From NCBI GenBank assembly GCA_938036545.1, contig CALHQJ010000048.1:1-44282 (forward strand): a stretch of 44,282 nucleotides of DNA, read 5' to 3'. Below the pieces are notes generated by a model. That model ran no database searches and had not been told where the DNA came from. It worked only from the letters and a program-made list of their open reading frames with translations. Of the stretch, positions 26,004 through 33,508 are shown one piece after another (within the stretch, counting starts at the first letter, position 1; each line of letters opens with the position of its first letter). The translations under genes and the position numbers were made by a program. This DNA comes from an uncultured Clostridium sp. (GTDB taxonomy: Bacteria; Bacillota; Clostridia; Lachnospirales; Lachnospiraceae).

Positions 26004-26240
26004 ATGAAGCTGTATCAGTGCAAAACAGGGACTGTATATCAGGTAACCAAAATCCAGCTTTCCAGACCTCTGAAAGGGCGTTTGGACGCATTTGGGTTAA
26101 GAGAAAAAACACAGATTACCGTGATTGGCCGAAAACACAGCGGAACCTTAATTCTTAAGGTGCGGGGTACCAGACTGGCATTAGGACACCGGATTGGAGA
26201 GGGCATTGAAGTAGAAGAAAGGAAAGCGATGGATGGCTGA
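26004..26240 (+). CDS. feoA: FeoA-domain ferrous iron transport protein
   Basis: A small 78-residue cytoplasmic SH3-like FeoA protein that assists FeoB. PLKGRLDAFGLREKTQITVIGR and the C-terminal LALGHRIGEGIEVE are the FeoA pattern. AGGAAG precedes the ATG. It overlaps feoB by 8 bp. No iron-box-like palindrome was seen in the 37 bp between uvrB and feoA, so it may be read from the uvrB promoter. Confidence 0.9.
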   Translation: MKLYQCKTGTVYQVTKIQLSRPLKGRLDAFGLREKTQITVIGRKHSGTLILKVRGTRLALGHRIGEGIEVEERKAMDG

Positions 26241-28086
26241 TACAGTCCAAAACTCTATTACAGTAGGATTGATAGGCAATCCGAATTGTGGAAAAACCAC
26301 GTTGTTTAACGCTTTTACAGGTGCAAAGTTAAAAACAGCCAATTGGCCAGGCGTTACCGTGGAACGGACAGAAGGAGAAATTATCTGGAACGGGCAGAAC
26401 GTACATCTGATTGATTTGCCAGGAATCTACAGTCTGGATTCTTATACCATTGAAGAAAAAGTAGCTGAAAAATTTCTGGAAGAGGGAGAAGCAGACGTTA
26501 TTATCAATATAGCGGATGCTTCTTTGCTGGAGCGCAGCCTGTATCTGACCATGCAGCTTTTGGAACTGAAAAAGCCAGTTGTTCTGGCTCTCAACATGAT
26601 GGATGGGGCAGAATCCAAAAGAACGGAACTGGACGTAAAAGCGTTGTCAGAAGGACTGGGGCAGATTCCGGTTGTTCCTCTTTCGGCAAAAAGCCGCATT
26701 GGGCTGGATATCCTTATGGATACTGTGGAAAAAGTCTCTCAGGAAAGAAAAACAGGGGGAGTTCTTCATAGCGCAGTGTTAAAATCTGACAGATCGCAAT
26801 CCAAAGCAGAGTTTATCGAAAGACTGGTTGGACAGTGCGTCAAAACCGGAGCCGATGGATTCCAGGAGGGAGCGGCCTTTACGGATTGGATAGATGGGTA
26901 TCTGACCCATCCTGTTTTGGGTATTCCGCTATTTCTGGGAATTATGGCGGCAGTATTCTGGCTGACTTTTACTGTGGGAGATTATCTCAAAGGTTATTTT
27001 CTGGCAGGCCTGGATGAGTTTTCTGGGCTTATCAGGGAACTTTTAGAAGCAGTCCATACGGCAGACTGGGCCGTGTCGCTGGTTGTAGACGGTATTGCAG
27101 CAGGCGTAGGGGGAGTTCTCAGTTTTTTGCCCAATATTGCGATTTTATTTTTGGCAATGGCTTTTTTAGAAGACAGTGGTTATATGGCACGGATTGCATA
27201 TGTGATGGATGACATAATGGGAAAAGCAGGCCTGTCTGGAAAGGCATTTTTGCCAATGCTTCTGGGCTTTGGGTGCAGCGTTCCGGCAGTTATGGCTTCC
27301 AGAACCCTTTCCACCATGGAAGACAGGAAAAAAACAATTGCCATGATTCCTTTTATGTCGTGTTCAGCCAAACTTCCTGTCTATGTGCTGTTTGCAGAAA
27401 TGTTTTTTCCGCAGCATGCCATGGCGGCGGCCTGTTTACTATATGGAATGGGTCTGGCAGCGGCAGTATTGACGGCTATGCTTATCCATAAGGGAGAAGA
27501 CGGGGAGGAAAACGCCCTTTTAATCGAACTTCCCCAATACCGGATGCCAGGCCTCCGAAACGCAGCAATTTATGTATGGGAAAAAGTAAAGGATTATTTA
27601 AGCAAAGCCGGAACTACGATTTTTCTGGCTTCTATTGTGCTCTGGCTGATTTTAAATGTAGGGACAGAAGGATTTGTTACAGAAGTCTCGGACAGCATTG
27701 CTGCCCAGGCAGGACAGATGCTTGTACCTGTCCTGAGTCCCTGCGGACTGGGAAGCTGGCAGATTGCAGTAGCGCTGCTGTCCGGACTGTCTGCGAAAGA
27801 AGTAGTTGTAGCCAGCTTTTCCGTGTTATATAATATTAGAAATATTAACTCCCCTGCCGGAATGATGAAATTATCCATGATTTTGAGAGAAACTGGATTT
27901 GGACCGCTAAACGCCTGTGCAATGTTGGTTTTCTGCTTGCTGTATACGCCCTGCATTGCGGCCCTTTCCGTAATCCGAAGGGAAACAGGGTCTGTGAAAT
28001 GGACCTTGGGACTGGCCGCCTTTCAGTTCATAACAGCATGGACGGCCGCTGCATTTATTTATCAGATAGGAAGACTTATATTATGA
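26233..28086 (+). CDS. feoB: Ferrous iron transporter FeoB
   Basis: An inner-membrane Fe(II) importer with an N-terminal G-protein domain. It has 617 residues, at the short end for the family. G1 GNPNCGKT (15-22), the WPGVTVE switch (38-44), G3 DLPG (61-64) and G4 NMMD are intact. Two Gate-type membrane regions follow, the first with LPMLLGFGCSVPAVMASRTL and the second with GLSAKEVVVASFSVLYN, including the conserved Cys of the first gate. The stop overlaps the next gene as ATGA, so an exporter subunit is translated directly after it. Confidence 0.94.
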   Translation: MADTVQNSITVGLIGNPNCGKTTLFNAFTGAKLKTANWPGVTVERTEGEIIWNGQNVHLIDLPGIYSLDSYTIEEKVAEKFLEEGEADVIINIADASLLERSLYLTMQLLELKKPVVLALNMMDGAESKRTELDVKALSEGLGQIPVVPLSAKSRIGLDILMDTVEKVSQERKTGGVLHSAVLKSDRSQSKAEFIERLVGQCVKTGADGFQEGAAFTDWIDGYLTHPVLGIPLFLGIMAAVFWLTFTVGDYLKGYFLAGLDEFSGLIRELLEAVHTADWAVSLVVDGIAAGVGGVLSFLPNIAILFLAMAFLEDSGYMARIAYVMDDIMGKAGLSGKAFLPMLLGFGCSVPAVMASRTLSTMEDRKKTIAMIPFMSCSAKLPVYVLFAEMFFPQHAMAAACLLYGMGLAAAVLTAMLIHKGEDGEENALLIELPQYRMPGLRNAAIYVWEKVKDYLSKAGTTIFLASIVLWLILNVGTEGFVTEVSDSIAAQAGQMLVPVLSPCGLGSWQIAVALLSGLSAKEVVVASFSVLYNIRNINSPAGMMKLSMILRETGFGPLNACAMLVFCLLYTPCIAALSVIRRETGSVKWTLGLAAFQFITAWTAAAFIYQIGRLIL

Positions 28087-28892
28087 CAGAAGAAGTAAAG
28101 GAAACAAAAGACGTGTCCAATGATAAACTATTAGTAGAAACAGCAGTGTCTACCGGAGAGATTATGTTGGTCAGCGGTGCAGAAATATATCGTGTAGAAG
28201 ATACAGTTGGCAGGATTCTTTCCATCGAACCAGGCCGCCAGTCGGAAAACGTGGCTTTGGGAACCAGCCTGATTGTGACGCTGGACCGGCCGGGAAACGA
28301 AAGCCTGACTGTGATGCGCCGGATTCGCAACCGGTCTACTAATCTGAACAGGGTGTGCCGCGCAAATGAGGTTTCCCGGAGACTTTGCGCCGGAGCCATG
28401 GGGCTTTCAGAGGCAAAGGAGACCTTAAAGGAAATTCAGTCCGAAACCCAGTACAGGGCTTTGACGAAAGCTATTGGTTATGTTGGGGTGTCTGCATTTT
28501 TTGCCCTGCTTTTGGGGGGAACCTGGAGAGAAGGGCTGGGAGCTGGGATTGCAGGAGCCTGTCTGGCAGCAGTCTGCCTGATTACGGCAAAGGTCCGGCT
28601 CAATGATTTTTGCATCAATGCCCTGGGGGCATTTGCAGTGGGATTTACAGCCCTGTCTATTGAAAACTGGGTAATGTCTGGAATGAATGGAAATGCAGTG
28701 ATTACCGGCGCTATTATGCCTCTGGTTCCAGGTGTAACGTTTACAACGGCAATTCGGGATATCCTAAACGGGGACTATTCTTCCGGAACCAGCCGTATGA
28801 TGGAAGCCCTGGTGGTGGCGCTGTCTGTTGCAGTAGGAATCGGTACTGCCATGACCCTGTTTGGAAATATGGTGGGAGGCGGTAGATTGTGA
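28083..28892 (+). CDS. Threonine/serine exporter family protein, large subunit (ThrE N-terminal type)
   Basis: A 269-residue membrane protein of the DUF1212/ThrE family. The soluble N-terminal half has ETAVSTGEIMLVSGAEIYRVEDTV and LGTSLIVTLDRPG, typical of the family. Four to five hydrophobic helices follow from about residue 135, including the conserved GAIMPLVPGVTFTTAIRDI. ATG 28083 overlaps the feoB stop. It is a split form of ThrE: the second half is encoded by the next gene. Threonine/serine or small dicarboxylate export is inferred from the family only. Confidence 0.85.
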   Translation: MTEEVKETKDVSNDKLLVETAVSTGEIMLVSGAEIYRVEDTVGRILSIEPGRQSENVALGTSLIVTLDRPGNESLTVMRRIRNRSTNLNRVCRANEVSRRLCAGAMGLSEAKETLKEIQSETQYRALTKAIGYVGVSAFFALLLGGTWREGLGAGIAGACLAAVCLITAKVRLNDFCINALGAFAVGFTALSIENWVMSGMNGNAVITGAIMPLVPGVTFTTAIRDILNGDYSSGTSRMMEALVVALSVAVGIGTAMTLFGNMVGGGRL

Positions 28893-29407
28893 TGATGCAG
28901 ATAGCAGTACAGACCATTTCCGCATTTCTGGCCGTTGTGTTTTTCGGCCTTTTGCTGGAAATGCCGAAACGGTATCTGATAGATGCGGGAATAGTAGGCG
29001 GAGCCGCCTGGCTGGTTTACCTTCTGACTGCCCAATGGAGCGGTTCCAACATTTTGGCGGCTTTTGCCTCTACTCTGGTTGTTGCATTTATCAGCCATAT
29101 ATTTGCCCGCTGTTTTAAAGCTCCGGTAACCGTGTTTTTAGTAGCAGGGATTCTGCCGGCTGTACCAGGGGCGTCGATTTACCGGTGCGTATTTTATGTA
29201 ATTCGAAATGGAAGAAGCCTGGCTACCTATTATCTGGTAGAAACTCTTCAGATTGCCGGAGCCATTGCAGTTGCAATTTTTATTATGGATTCCATTTTCA
29301 GACTGATTCAGGACAATGAGAAACGATGGAAAGAGAACCGTCCATGCGGCAATAGCGGTAAATCTGATTTGACAGACGATCTTCCACAGGAACCTCAGAC
29401 TGATTAA
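28889..29407 (+). CDS. Threonine/serine exporter family protein, small subunit (ThrE_2/DUF3815 type)
   Basis: A 172-residue membrane protein with about four to five helices and the motif ILPAVPGASIYRCVFYV, typical of the ThrE C-terminal half. It starts at GTG 28889 overlapping the previous stop (GTGA), with GGGAGG nine bases upstream; ATG codons at 28892 and 28895 are alternatives. Its last 37 codons overlap the opposite-strand DUF5688 gene, giving a polar tail (DDLPQEPQTD) that may be dispensable. Confidence 0.85.
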   Translation: MMMQIAVQTISAFLAVVFFGLLLEMPKRYLIDAGIVGGAAWLVYLLTAQWSGSNILAAFASTLVVAFISHIFARCFKAPVTVFLVAGILPAVPGASIYRCVFYVIRNGRSLATYYLVETLQIAGAIAVAIFIMDSIFRLIQDNEKRWKENRPCGNSGKSDLTDDLPQEPQTD

Positions 29408-30242
29408 TTTCACAAACCATACGGCTTAAAAGCTCATAATCTGCAGTCGGATTATCGATGGTAAGCAGGACTTCGTGGATGCTGGAAGGCAGGATTAAAA
29501 TATCTGCATTCTGGCTGTCTGCGAAGTTTTTTAATATCTCCGGATACCGCATGCATGCGGCCCCAAAGATGCTTTTCTGATTGGTTAAAATGTAAAGGGG
29601 AAATTCCTGGATATTTTCCTCCGGCTCAGGAAAAAGGGAGGATGATTGGGAAAGGACGGAGTCTTCGCCGGACAACTCGTTCATTACCTGAGTCAGGCTT
29701 CGGATGCTGGCCGGAAGCAGGTGGGGCGTATTCCGTTCTGCACAGGCTGCAAGGCAGTCCAGGGAAAGGTTCCAGATTTTTAAATGCTGGTTTCGGACAA
29801 AAGCGGTCATCTGCTGCATGTTTTCCTCATCTGTCAGGTAGATGCAGAACACAACAGCCAGATCCAGATAGGGGATATGGGGAACGGCCTGTAAAAGCTC
29901 CTGATTAGACTGGGCGTGAATCAGGCGGAAGATAATCTTATCCTCCAGATTGGAAAAATCCTGAAAAAGAGCTGGATTCAGGCCGGAAAAATCCCCTCTG
30001 GTCCGGTAGACATCCAGAATCATATCATAGATTTCTTCCATAGAATATCCGTTTTGATAGGTTTGATAGTAGGAATTCAGGTAAATGGTAGGGGCGATCA
30101 GCTCTCCCACTGTTTCGATACAGATGCCGTCCAGCAGCAGGCCATTGTTTTTTTGAACCTGTTCCAGATGAACGCTGCAGCGGTCTCCTAAAAGAGCCTG
30201 GATGTGGGATGCTACCTGATTGAGAAATGTTTTGTATACCAT
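29298..30242 (-). CDS. DUF5688 family protein
   Basis: A 314-residue protein without signal peptide or membrane helices. It resembles the DUF5688 proteins common in Lachnospiraceae: YKTFLNQVASHIQALL at the start, GICIETVGELIAPTIYLN, YDMILDVYR, and a C-terminal ILPSSIHEVLLT region followed by EINQSEVPVEDRLSNQIYRY. Function is unknown. ATG 30242 has AAAGGAGG ten bases upstream; an earlier in-frame ATG (30299) adds 19 residues without a ribosome site. Its end overlaps the thrE-like gene by 110 bp on the other strand. Confidence 0.8.
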   Translation of the reverse strand: MVYKTFLNQVASHIQALLGDRCSVHLEQVQKNNGLLLDGICIETVGELIAPTIYLNSYYQTYQNGYSMEEIYDMILDVYRTRGDFSGLNPALFQDFSNLEDKIIFRLIHAQSNQELLQAVPHIPYLDLAVVFCIYLTDEENMQQMTAFVRNQHLKIWNLSLDCLAACAERNTPHLLPASIRSLTQVMNELSGEDSVLSQSSSLFPEPEENIQEFPLYILTNQKSIFGAACMRYPEILKNFADSQNADILILPSSIHEVLLTIDNPTADYELLSRMVCEINQSEVPVEDRLSNQIYRYCRMDGSLSIVSHCPESV

Positions 30243-30417
30243 AGACAGTATACCTCCTTTAGAATATATTTGTAGAATCTGCGAATGCAGTTCTGACATG
30301 CGGTTATAATGGTTCAGGATATAGTTGCTGGTGTAATTCAGAAAAATATGTTAAAATATAAAACAGGGATGATGGTGCAGATAACTGCGAAAAATATAGA
30401 AAATAAAGAAAAAAGAA

Positions 30418-30489
30418 TGCGTCTGATAGGAATCGAACCTACGCACACGGCTCCGGAGGCCATTGCTCTATCCACTGAGCTACAGACGC
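30418..30489 (-). tRNA. tRNA-Arg (anticodon CCG)
   Basis: A 72-nt cloverleaf on the minus strand: acceptor GCGTCTG pairs with CAGACGC, D arm GCTC/GAGC, anticodon stem ATGGC/GCCGT with loop CTCCGGA (anticodon CCG, reading CGG), T arm GTAGG-TTCGATT-CCTAT, discriminator A. CCA is not encoded. A T-rich tract follows the 3' end and probably terminates it. Confidence 0.95.
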
Positions 30490-30498
30490 ATCTCTTGT

Positions 30499-30527
30499 AT
30501 TGTACTATATTTTTTCCAGAACTGCAA
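30499..30527 (-). promoter_or_regulatory. Promoter of tRNA-Arg
   Basis: On the minus strand TTGCAG (30527-30522), a 17-nt spacer and TACAAT (30504-30499), ending ten bases before the tRNA 5' end. Confidence 0.65.
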
Positions 30528-30539
30528 GCCCTAATTTTA

Positions 30540-30568
30540 TTGCTTTTTTAATTTGTTTTTGTTAAAAT
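30540..30568 (+). promoter_or_regulatory. Promoter of the anchored protein gene at 30607
   Basis: TTGCTT (30540-30545), a 17-nt spacer and TAAAAT (30563-30568), divergent from the tRNA promoter. Confidence 0.55.
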
Positions 30569-30606
30569 AACCCCATGCGGAAAAAGAGACGTCAGGAGGT
30601 AGTGAT

Positions 30607-31575
30607 TTGAGAAAAAATGATAATAAATACGGCTATTCTTCCTTTACGGCAGAAGAGCTGAGAAAATATTTAAAATTGCTGATTATTCCAGGATTGATTG
30701 TGCTTGTAATACTGGCGGTTATCCTTGCCAAAAATCTGGCTGAAAGCAAAAACGGAGGAGCCAATACAGAGACAGTCCAGACTGAACAGCCAATTCCGGA
30801 AGAGCCTTCCGGTTCTGCAGAAGCCGCTACGGAGAGCGGGGAGTCCCAGGATTCACAGGAAGCAAACCAGGAAACAGAAGCTCAGGTGCAGAATGCAGAT
30901 ACATTTGTGAAAGACGGAGTTCCGGAAATCAATGAACTGATGGAACGGTATTTTGCGGCAAAGCAGGGGGCAGATATTGAGACAGTATACCGGCTTTTCG
31001 GCCGCACAGATATGGAAGGCGCCGAAGAACTGGAAAGCGAGTACCGTTATACCTCCCGCTATACAGACGGGTATGAAAATATTGTATGCTATACCAAGCC
31101 GGGAACAGCAGAAGGAAGTTATCTGGTGTACGTCAGCTATGACCTGAAGTTTAAACATGCAGAAACCCTGGCGCCAGGCCTGTTCCGAGTATATGTGATT
31201 ACCAATGAGGAAGGCAGCCTTCAGTTGGTAGACAGCAGTCTTCAGGATGAATCAGTTCTCCAGCAGTTTGAAGAAGCAGAAAAGACAGACGAGCTGATTC
31301 TTTTGAGAACGGAAGTTTATGCCAAGCTGAGACAGGCCTTAGAGACAGATTCCGATTTGGCGGGAGTATACGGCGTGCTTCAGAAAAATCCTGTGATAGG
31401 AGAAACCCAGGAGACCAGAGAGGGCAGTTCGGTGTCTATTGTACCGGTAGGTGAGACGCCAGGAGCGTCAGAGAGCGCTCCGTCAGAGTCAGAAAGCGTC
31501 CAGGCGGAAACAGACAGCGTACAGGCGGAAACAGACAGCGTACAGATAGAGATTGAAGGGACTCAGGCAGAGTAA
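30607..31575 (+). CDS. Membrane-anchored extracellular protein of unknown function
   Basis: I do not recognise a named family. The 322-residue protein starts at TTG 30607, with AGGAGG seven bases upstream; GTG at 30602 runs into a stop at once. Residues 20-42 (LKLLIIPGLIVLVILAVILAK) form an uncleaved signal anchor. A Glu/Gln/Ser-rich linker follows (about 48-95), then a folded region of about 180 residues (INELMERYFAAKQGADIE to GVYGVLQKNP), and last an acidic tail with repeated SVQAETD units. The plan suggests a surface protein with its globular part held away from the membrane. It is followed 23 bp later by queA. Confidence 0.75.
   Translation: MRKNDNKYGYSSFTAEELRKYLKLLIIPGLIVLVILAVILAKNLAESKNGGANTETVQTEQPIPEEPSGSAEAATESGESQDSQEANQETEAQVQNADTFVKDGVPEINELMERYFAAKQGADIETVYRLFGRTDMEGAEELESEYRYTSRYTDGYENIVCYTKPGTAEGSYLVYVSYDLKFKHAETLAPGLFRVYVITNEEGSLQLVDSSLQDESVLQQFEEAEKTDELILLRTEVYAKLRQALETDSDLAGVYGVLQKNPVIGETQETREGSSVSIVPVGETPGASESAPSESESVQAETDSVQAETDSVQIEIEGTQAE
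31495..31551 (+). repeat. 21-bp tandem repeat in coding tail
   Basis: Two near-identical 21-bp units (31495-31515 and 31516-31536, one base different) and a diverging third (31537-31551) encode SVQAETD, SVQAETD, SVQIE at the C-terminus of the anchored protein. Such in-frame repeats can change in number by slippage. Confidence 0.85.
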
Positions 31576-31598
31576 CTGCCGAAAAAAGGAGTAAAAAT

Positions 31599-32636
31599 AT
31601 GGATGTAAAAGACTTTTATTTTGATTTGCCTCAGGAGCTGATTGCACAGGACCCGTTAGAGGATCGTTCTGCTTCCAGGCTTCTGGTATTAAATAAAACC
31701 ACCGGGGCAGTAACTCACAGGCATTTTCGGGATATTAAGGAATATTTAAAGCCAGGCGACTGTCTGGTTATTAACGATACCAAGGTAATACCTGCCAGAC
31801 TGTTTGGCGTCAAGAAGGACACAGGCGCAAAGATAGAGGTGCTTTTGTTAAAACGGCGGGAAAATGATATTTGGGAAACTCTGGTAAAGCCGGGAAAGAA
31901 GGCAAAGCCTGGCACAGAGCTGGATTTTGGAGACGGCCGTTTAAAAGCTACAGTAGTAGACGTAGTGGATGAAGGAAACAGGCTGATTCAGTTTCATTAT
32001 GACGGGATTTTTGAGGAAATCCTGGACGAACTGGGACAGATGCCCCTTCCGCCTTATATTACCCATCAGCTTCAGGATAAAAACCGTTATCAGACCGTTT
32101 ACGCAAAGCATGAGGGTTCGGCGGCAGCGCCTACGGCAGGTTTGCATTTTACCAAAGAACTGCTGAAAGAAATTGAAGACATGGGAGTAAAAATTGCCCA
32201 TGTAACCCTTCATGTAGGACTTGGCACATTCCGTCCGGTAAAGGTAGATAATGTTTTGGATCACCATATGCATTCCGAGTTTTACATGGTAGAGGAGTCG
32301 GAAGCCAGGAAGGTTAATGATACCAAGGCAGCAGGGGGACGGGTTATCTGCGTAGGAACTACCAGCTGCCGTACCATTGAGTCTGCTGCAGGAGAAGATG
32401 GACTGTTAAAAGCCGGAAGCGGATGGACAGAGATATTTATTTATCCTGGTTATCAGTTTAAGATTTTAGACTGCCTGATTACTAACTTCCATTTGCCGGA
32501 ATCCACACTGGTGATGCTGGTTTCTGCACTGGCCGGAAGAGAACATGTGCTGGCGGCATATCAGCAGGCAATAGAGGAACGATACCGGTTTTTCTCGTTT
32601 GGGGACGCCATGTTTATAACGGATGATGATAAATAG
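31599..32636 (+). CDS. queA: tRNA preQ1(34) S-adenosylmethionine ribosyltransferase-isomerase
   Basis: Transfers and isomerises the ribosyl part of SAM onto preQ1 in tRNA, giving epoxyqueuosine. It has 345 residues. The N-terminal FYFDLPQELIAQDPLEDRSASRLL, GDCLVINDTKVIPARL and the SAM-site AAPTAGLHFT are diagnostic. AAAAGGAG precedes ATG 31599. No tgt or other queuosine gene is in the window. Confidence 0.96.
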   Translation: MDVKDFYFDLPQELIAQDPLEDRSASRLLVLNKTTGAVTHRHFRDIKEYLKPGDCLVINDTKVIPARLFGVKKDTGAKIEVLLLKRRENDIWETLVKPGKKAKPGTELDFGDGRLKATVVDVVDEGNRLIQFHYDGIFEEILDELGQMPLPPYITHQLQDKNRYQTVYAKHEGSAAAPTAGLHFTKELLKEIEDMGVKIAHVTLHVGLGTFRPVKVDNVLDHHMHSEFYMVEESEARKVNDTKAAGGRVICVGTTSCRTIESAAGEDGLLKAGSGWTEIFIYPGYQFKILDCLITNFHLPESTLVMLVSALAGREHVLAAYQQAIEERYRFFSFGDAMFITDDDK

Positions 32637-32669
32637 TAACAGCGTCATGGGTTCGCCTTATGAAAGATG

Positions 32670-32727
32670 CGCCATATAAGTGTCAACGGAAAAAAGGGGC
32701 ACTTGTATGGCGTATTGTATCATTTTT
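32670..32727 (+). terminator. Probable terminator after queA
   Basis: CGCCATATAAGTG (32670-32682) pairs with CACTTGTATGGCG (32700-32712), with one G-U pair and a 17-nt loop, followed by a T-rich tract to 32727. It lies between queA and rluF. Confidence 0.6.
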
Positions 32728-32758
32728 ACAGATGCACAGAGAAAGTAGAGGAATTTCC

Positions 32759-33499
32759 ATGGAGGAAATGCGTTTAAATAAATATTTAAGTGAAATGGGA
32801 ATCTGCTCCAGGCGGGAGGCCGACAGGCTGGTAGAGGCTGGAAAGATTCTGGTAGACGGAAAACCGGCGGTAATGGGACAGAAAGTTCTGGCAAACCAGG
32901 AAATTATCTGTAATGGCCGTCTGGTAGAAAAAAAAGATCCTCCTGTGCTTTTGGCAGTCAATAAGCCCAGAGGGGTTGTCTGTACAACTTCTGACAAGGA
33001 CAGGGCGGAAAATATTGTGGAGTTTTTAAACTATCCCTTCCGCATTTATCCGGTTGGCCGTTTGGATAAAGATTCCGAGGGCCTGCTTTTGATGACTAAT
33101 CAGGGAGATTTGGTTAATAAAATTATGCGGGCAGGCAATTTCCATGAAAAAGAGTATGAAGTTGTGGTAGATAAACCCATTACCGCCGGATTTTTAAAAC
33201 AGATGGCGTCGGGAGTCCCGATTTTGGATACTGTAACCAGGCCTTGTAAAATCGAGCAGTTAGACACACATAAGTTTAAAATTATTTTGACCCAGGGGTT
33301 AAACCGTCAGATTCGCCGTATGTGCCAGGAACTGGGATACTCGGTTTTGGAATTAAAGCGAATCCGTATTATGAATATTAAATTGGGAACTTTAAAAACA
33401 GGAGCTTACCGTCTGGTGACGCCGGAAGAGGAGGCAGAGCTGAGCCGGCTTTTAATCAATTCTTCCAGCGCTCCGAAGAACCACAAAAAGAAAGGATGA
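32759..33499 (+). CDS. rluF: 23S rRNA pseudouridine synthase, RluF-like
   Basis: A 246-residue RsuA/RluB-family pseudouridine synthase. An N-terminal S4 RNA-binding domain (MRLNKYLSEMGICSRREADRLV) precedes the catalytic domain with the active Asp in VGRLDKDSEG. RAGNFHEKEYEVVVDKPIT and QGLNRQIRRMC resemble RluF (U2604) more than RluB. I choose ATG 32759, preceded by AGAGG at seven bases; ATG 32768 is an alternative, and the frame stays open further upstream across the hairpin. It leads into ligA after 9 bp. Confidence 0.88.
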   Translation: MEEMRLNKYLSEMGICSRREADRLVEAGKILVDGKPAVMGQKVLANQEIICNGRLVEKKDPPVLLAVNKPRGVVCTTSDKDRAENIVEFLNYPFRIYPVGRLDKDSEGLLLMTNQGDLVNKIMRAGNFHEKEYEVVVDKPITAGFLKQMASGVPILDTVTRPCKIEQLDTHKFKIILTQGLNRQIRRMCQELGYSVLELKRIRIMNIKLGTLKTGAYRLVTPEEEAELSRLLINSSSAPKNHKKKG

Positions 33500-33508
33500 C
33501 ACCAGGGA

